A DNA stretch of 64,000 bases, from NCBI RefSeq assembly GCF_026898135.2, contig NZ_CP114035.2, forward strand, positions 2,831,501 through 2,895,500, given 5' to 3'. Both the position numbers and the translations under genes were made by a program. Numbering within the stretch: position 1 is the stretch's first letter; every line of letters starts with the position of its first letter. The notes under the pieces were generated by a model. That model searched no databases. It was not told where the DNA came from and saw only the letters and a list, made by a program, of their open reading frames with translations. Below are positions 62,502 to 64,000 of the stretch, in pieces. This stretch comes from Pseudomonas fortuita (lineage in GTDB: Bacteria > Pseudomonadota > Gammaproteobacteria > Pseudomonadales > Pseudomonadaceae).

Positions 62502-63476
62502 TCAAACCCGGTAAAAATCCCGGTACCAGCCAACGAAAGCGTTAATGCCGTGTTCCAGCGATGTGCCCGGGGTGAAGTCGACCCAGCGCGCCAGCGAGCC
62601 CACATCGGCCCAGGTCTCCAGCACGTCTCCCGCTTGCAGTGGCAGGTAGTCGCGCTGGGCCTTGATGCCCAAGGCGTCCTCCAGACACTCGACGAAATGC
62701 AGCAGCCGCACCGGCTGGCCGCGACCGATGTTGAACAGCTGGCAGGGCGGTCGCCCGTGGGCAGGCTGTGGTGGCTTCAGGCGCAGGCGCAGGATGCTTT
62801 CGACAATGTCGTCGATGTAGGTGAAGTCGCGCCCCATCAGGCCGTTGTTGTAGATCTCGATCGGGCGTCCTTCGAGCATGGCGCGGGTGAACTTGAACAG
62901 CGCCATGTCGGGGCGGCCCCAAGGACCGTAGACGGTGAAAAAGCGCAAACCCGTGGTCGGTAGGCGATACAGGTGAGCATAGCTGTGCGCCATCAGCTCA
63001 TTGGCGCGCTTGCTGGCGGCATAGAGCGACACCGGCTGCTCGACCGGATCGTCGACGCTGAACGGCAGCTTGGCGTTGGCGCCGTACACCGAGCTGCTGG
63101 AGGCGTAGATCAAGTGGCGCGGCGGTTGCTGGCGGCAGGCTTCGAGCATATTGAGGAAACCGACCAGGTTGGCCTGGCCATAGGCGCCGGGGTTGTCCAG
63201 CGAATAGCGCACCCCGGCCTGGGCCGCCAAGTGGATCACTTCACTGAACGCCTGCCCGCTGAACAGCTGTTGCAGGTCGACGCTGTTGGCGATGTCGAGG
63301 GGCTGGAAGCGGAAATTGGCGAAGCTGGACAGCTGTTGCAGGCGCGCCCGTTTCAGCTCGACACTGTAGTAGGCATTGAGGTTGTCGATGCCGATCACCT
63401 CGATGCCAGCCTCGCACAGGCGGCACGCGACGTGGAACCCGATAAAGCCGGCCACACCGGTAATCAGTACGGGCAT
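62502..63476 (-). CDS. UDP-glucuronate 4-epimerase type SDR
   Basis: A 324-residue extended SDR. G-V-A-G-F-I-G-F-H-V (NAD motif), S-S-S-S-V-Y-G, and Y-A-A-S-K (catalytic Tyr and Lys) are present. L-R-F-F-T-V-Y-G-P-W-G-R-P-D-M-A-L plus R-D-F-T-Y-I-D-D-I-V are hallmarks of UDP-glucuronate 4-epimerases, which make UDP-galacturonate. Its start overlaps the end of ugd by 13 bases, so its substrate is made by the gene before it. Confidence 0.9.
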   Translation of the reverse strand: MPVLITGVAGFIGFHVACRLCEAGIEVIGIDNLNAYYSVELKRARLQQLSSFANFRFQPLDIANSVDLQQLFSGQAFSEVIHLAAQAGVRYSLDNPGAYGQANLVGFLNMLEACRQQPPRHLIYASSSSVYGANAKLPFSVDDPVEQPVSLYAASKRANELMAHSYAHLYRLPTTGLRFFTVYGPWGRPDMALFKFTRAMLEGRPIEIYNNGLMGRDFTYIDDIVESILRLRLKPPQPAHGRPPCQLFNIGRGQPVRLLHFVECLEDALGIKAQRDYLPLQAGDVLETWADVGSLARWVDFTPGTSLEHGINAFVGWYRDFYRV

Positions 63477-64000
63477 GCTGGCTGCACCTGGCCGCGGCCG
63501 ATACCGTAGTAGGTCAGGCCGGCGGCGGTCATGTGCTCGGGTTCAAACAGGTTGCGGCCGTCGAACACCACTCGATCGGCCAACAGCTCCTGCACCTTGT
63601 CCAGATTCAGCACACGATAGTCCTGCCACTCGGTGACGATGACCAGCGCATCGGCGCCTTCCAGTGCATCGTCCTTGCACGGCACCAGTTGCAAATCGGC
63701 GCGCAGGCCGTAATGCCGAAGGATTTCGTCCATCGCCTGCGGGTCGTGGGCCTGTACTCGCGCGCCAGCAGCCCACAGCGCTTCCAGCAAGGTTCGGCTG
63801 GAGGCTTCGCGGATGTCATTGGTGTTGGGCTTGAACGACAAGCCCCACAGGGCGAATACCTTGCCCCGCAGGCCATCGGGATAATGCCGCTGGATCTTGC
63901 TGAACAGCCGACCCTTCTGATGTTCGTTGACCGACTCCACCGCACGCAGCAACTGCGCCTCGAAGCCTTCAGCCTCGGCGCTGCGGCGCAGGGCTTGCAG
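63464..64000 (-). CDS. ugd: UDP-glucose 6-dehydrogenase, C-terminal part
   Basis: The last 178 codons of a UDP-glucose/GDP-mannose dehydrogenase; the gene begins beyond the right edge. The C-terminal UDP-binding domain has F-A-L-W-G-L-S-F-K-P-N-T-N-D-I-R-E-A and V-I-V-T-E-W-Q-D-Y; the catalytic Cys lies outside. It oxidises UDP-glucose to UDP-glucuronate, feeding the epimerase encoded next. First visible gene of the envelope sugar operon. Confidence 0.9.
   Translation of the reverse strand: MQALRRSAEAEGFEAQLLRAVESVNEHQKGRLFSKIQRHYPDGLRGKVFALWGLSFKPNTNDIREASSRTLLEALWAAGARVQAHDPQAMDEILRHYGLRADLQLVPCKDDALEGADALVIVTEWQDYRVLNLDKVQELLADRVVFDGRNLFEPEHMTAAGLTYYGIGRGQVQPACPY

Overview
The window is a chromosomal segment of a high-GC fluorescent Pseudomonas, very probably of the Pseudomonas putida group. 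The evidence is the codon use, the many copies of the P. putida-type REP element (core with GCGGG...CCCGC and GCTCCCACA), a PvdQ pyoverdine acylase, and a gene order (ampC, xthA, tamAB, pvdQ, lpxH, ppiB, glnS, cysS, csiR-csiD-lhgO-gabP, hemB, proP, mqo, ugd) that fits what I recall of P. putida. Most of it is core genome. I see no rRNA, tRNA, insertion sequence, prophage or CRISPR array.

Region 1-9.9 kb: truncated ampC, a bile-acid/sodium-symporter-like transporter, a TetR regulator overlapping a HELKH metallopeptidase-like gene and facing an SDR/2-hydroxychromene-2-carboxylate-isomerase pair across a palindromic operator, an XRE-cupin regulator, an MFS exporter with a Fur-box-like site, and a catalase-peroxidase/cytochrome b561 pair divergent from an ECF sigma/anti-sigma pair. 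Both ECF-facing promoters carry the same GGAATA-N15-CGTC signature, so this reads as a self-contained oxidative-stress regulon.

Region 9.9-20.2 kb: exonuclease III, a GNAT acetyltransferase, tamA-tamB (outer-membrane biogenesis), then a minus-strand cluster of a Mor-like DNA-binding protein and two DUF2589 proteins of unknown purpose, small membrane and periplasmic proteins, and a Fur-like winged-helix regulator.

Region 20.3-31.3 kb: pvdQ behind a PvdS-type promoter, lpxH-ppiB, glnS-cysS, a DMT exporter with a divergent AraC regulator, and an OmpR-type two-component system.

Region 31.3-41.4 kb: the glutarate/L-2-hydroxyglutarate (lysine catabolism) locus csiR/csiD-lhgO-gabP-like, a RIO kinase, a zinc-type hemB, a ProP-type osmolyte transporter, a DUF1275 protein and a riboflavin synthase.

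Region 41.5-47.6 kb: a TreS-like GH13 enzyme and the 5-oxoprolinase operon pxpABC with a divergent LysR regulator.

Region 47.7-56 kb is the accessory highlight: an orphan type VI secretion island, tssL (DotU)-vgrG-DUF4123 adaptor-large effector-DUF6708 immunity candidate-PAAR, almost all genes overlapping by a few bases. G+C falls sharply over the effector C-terminus and the first half of the putative immunity gene and then returns to normal, which marks an exchanged toxin/immunity cassette.

Region 56-64 kb: a TIGR03915/TIGR03916 DNA-repair-like radical SAM pair, malate:quinone oxidoreductase, and a five-gene envelope sugar operon (ugd, UDP-glucuronate 4-epimerase, ArnC-like GT2, LAB_N protein, ArnT-like GT39) whose logic suggests polyprenyl-phosphate-galacturonate synthesis and transfer to lipid A or core.
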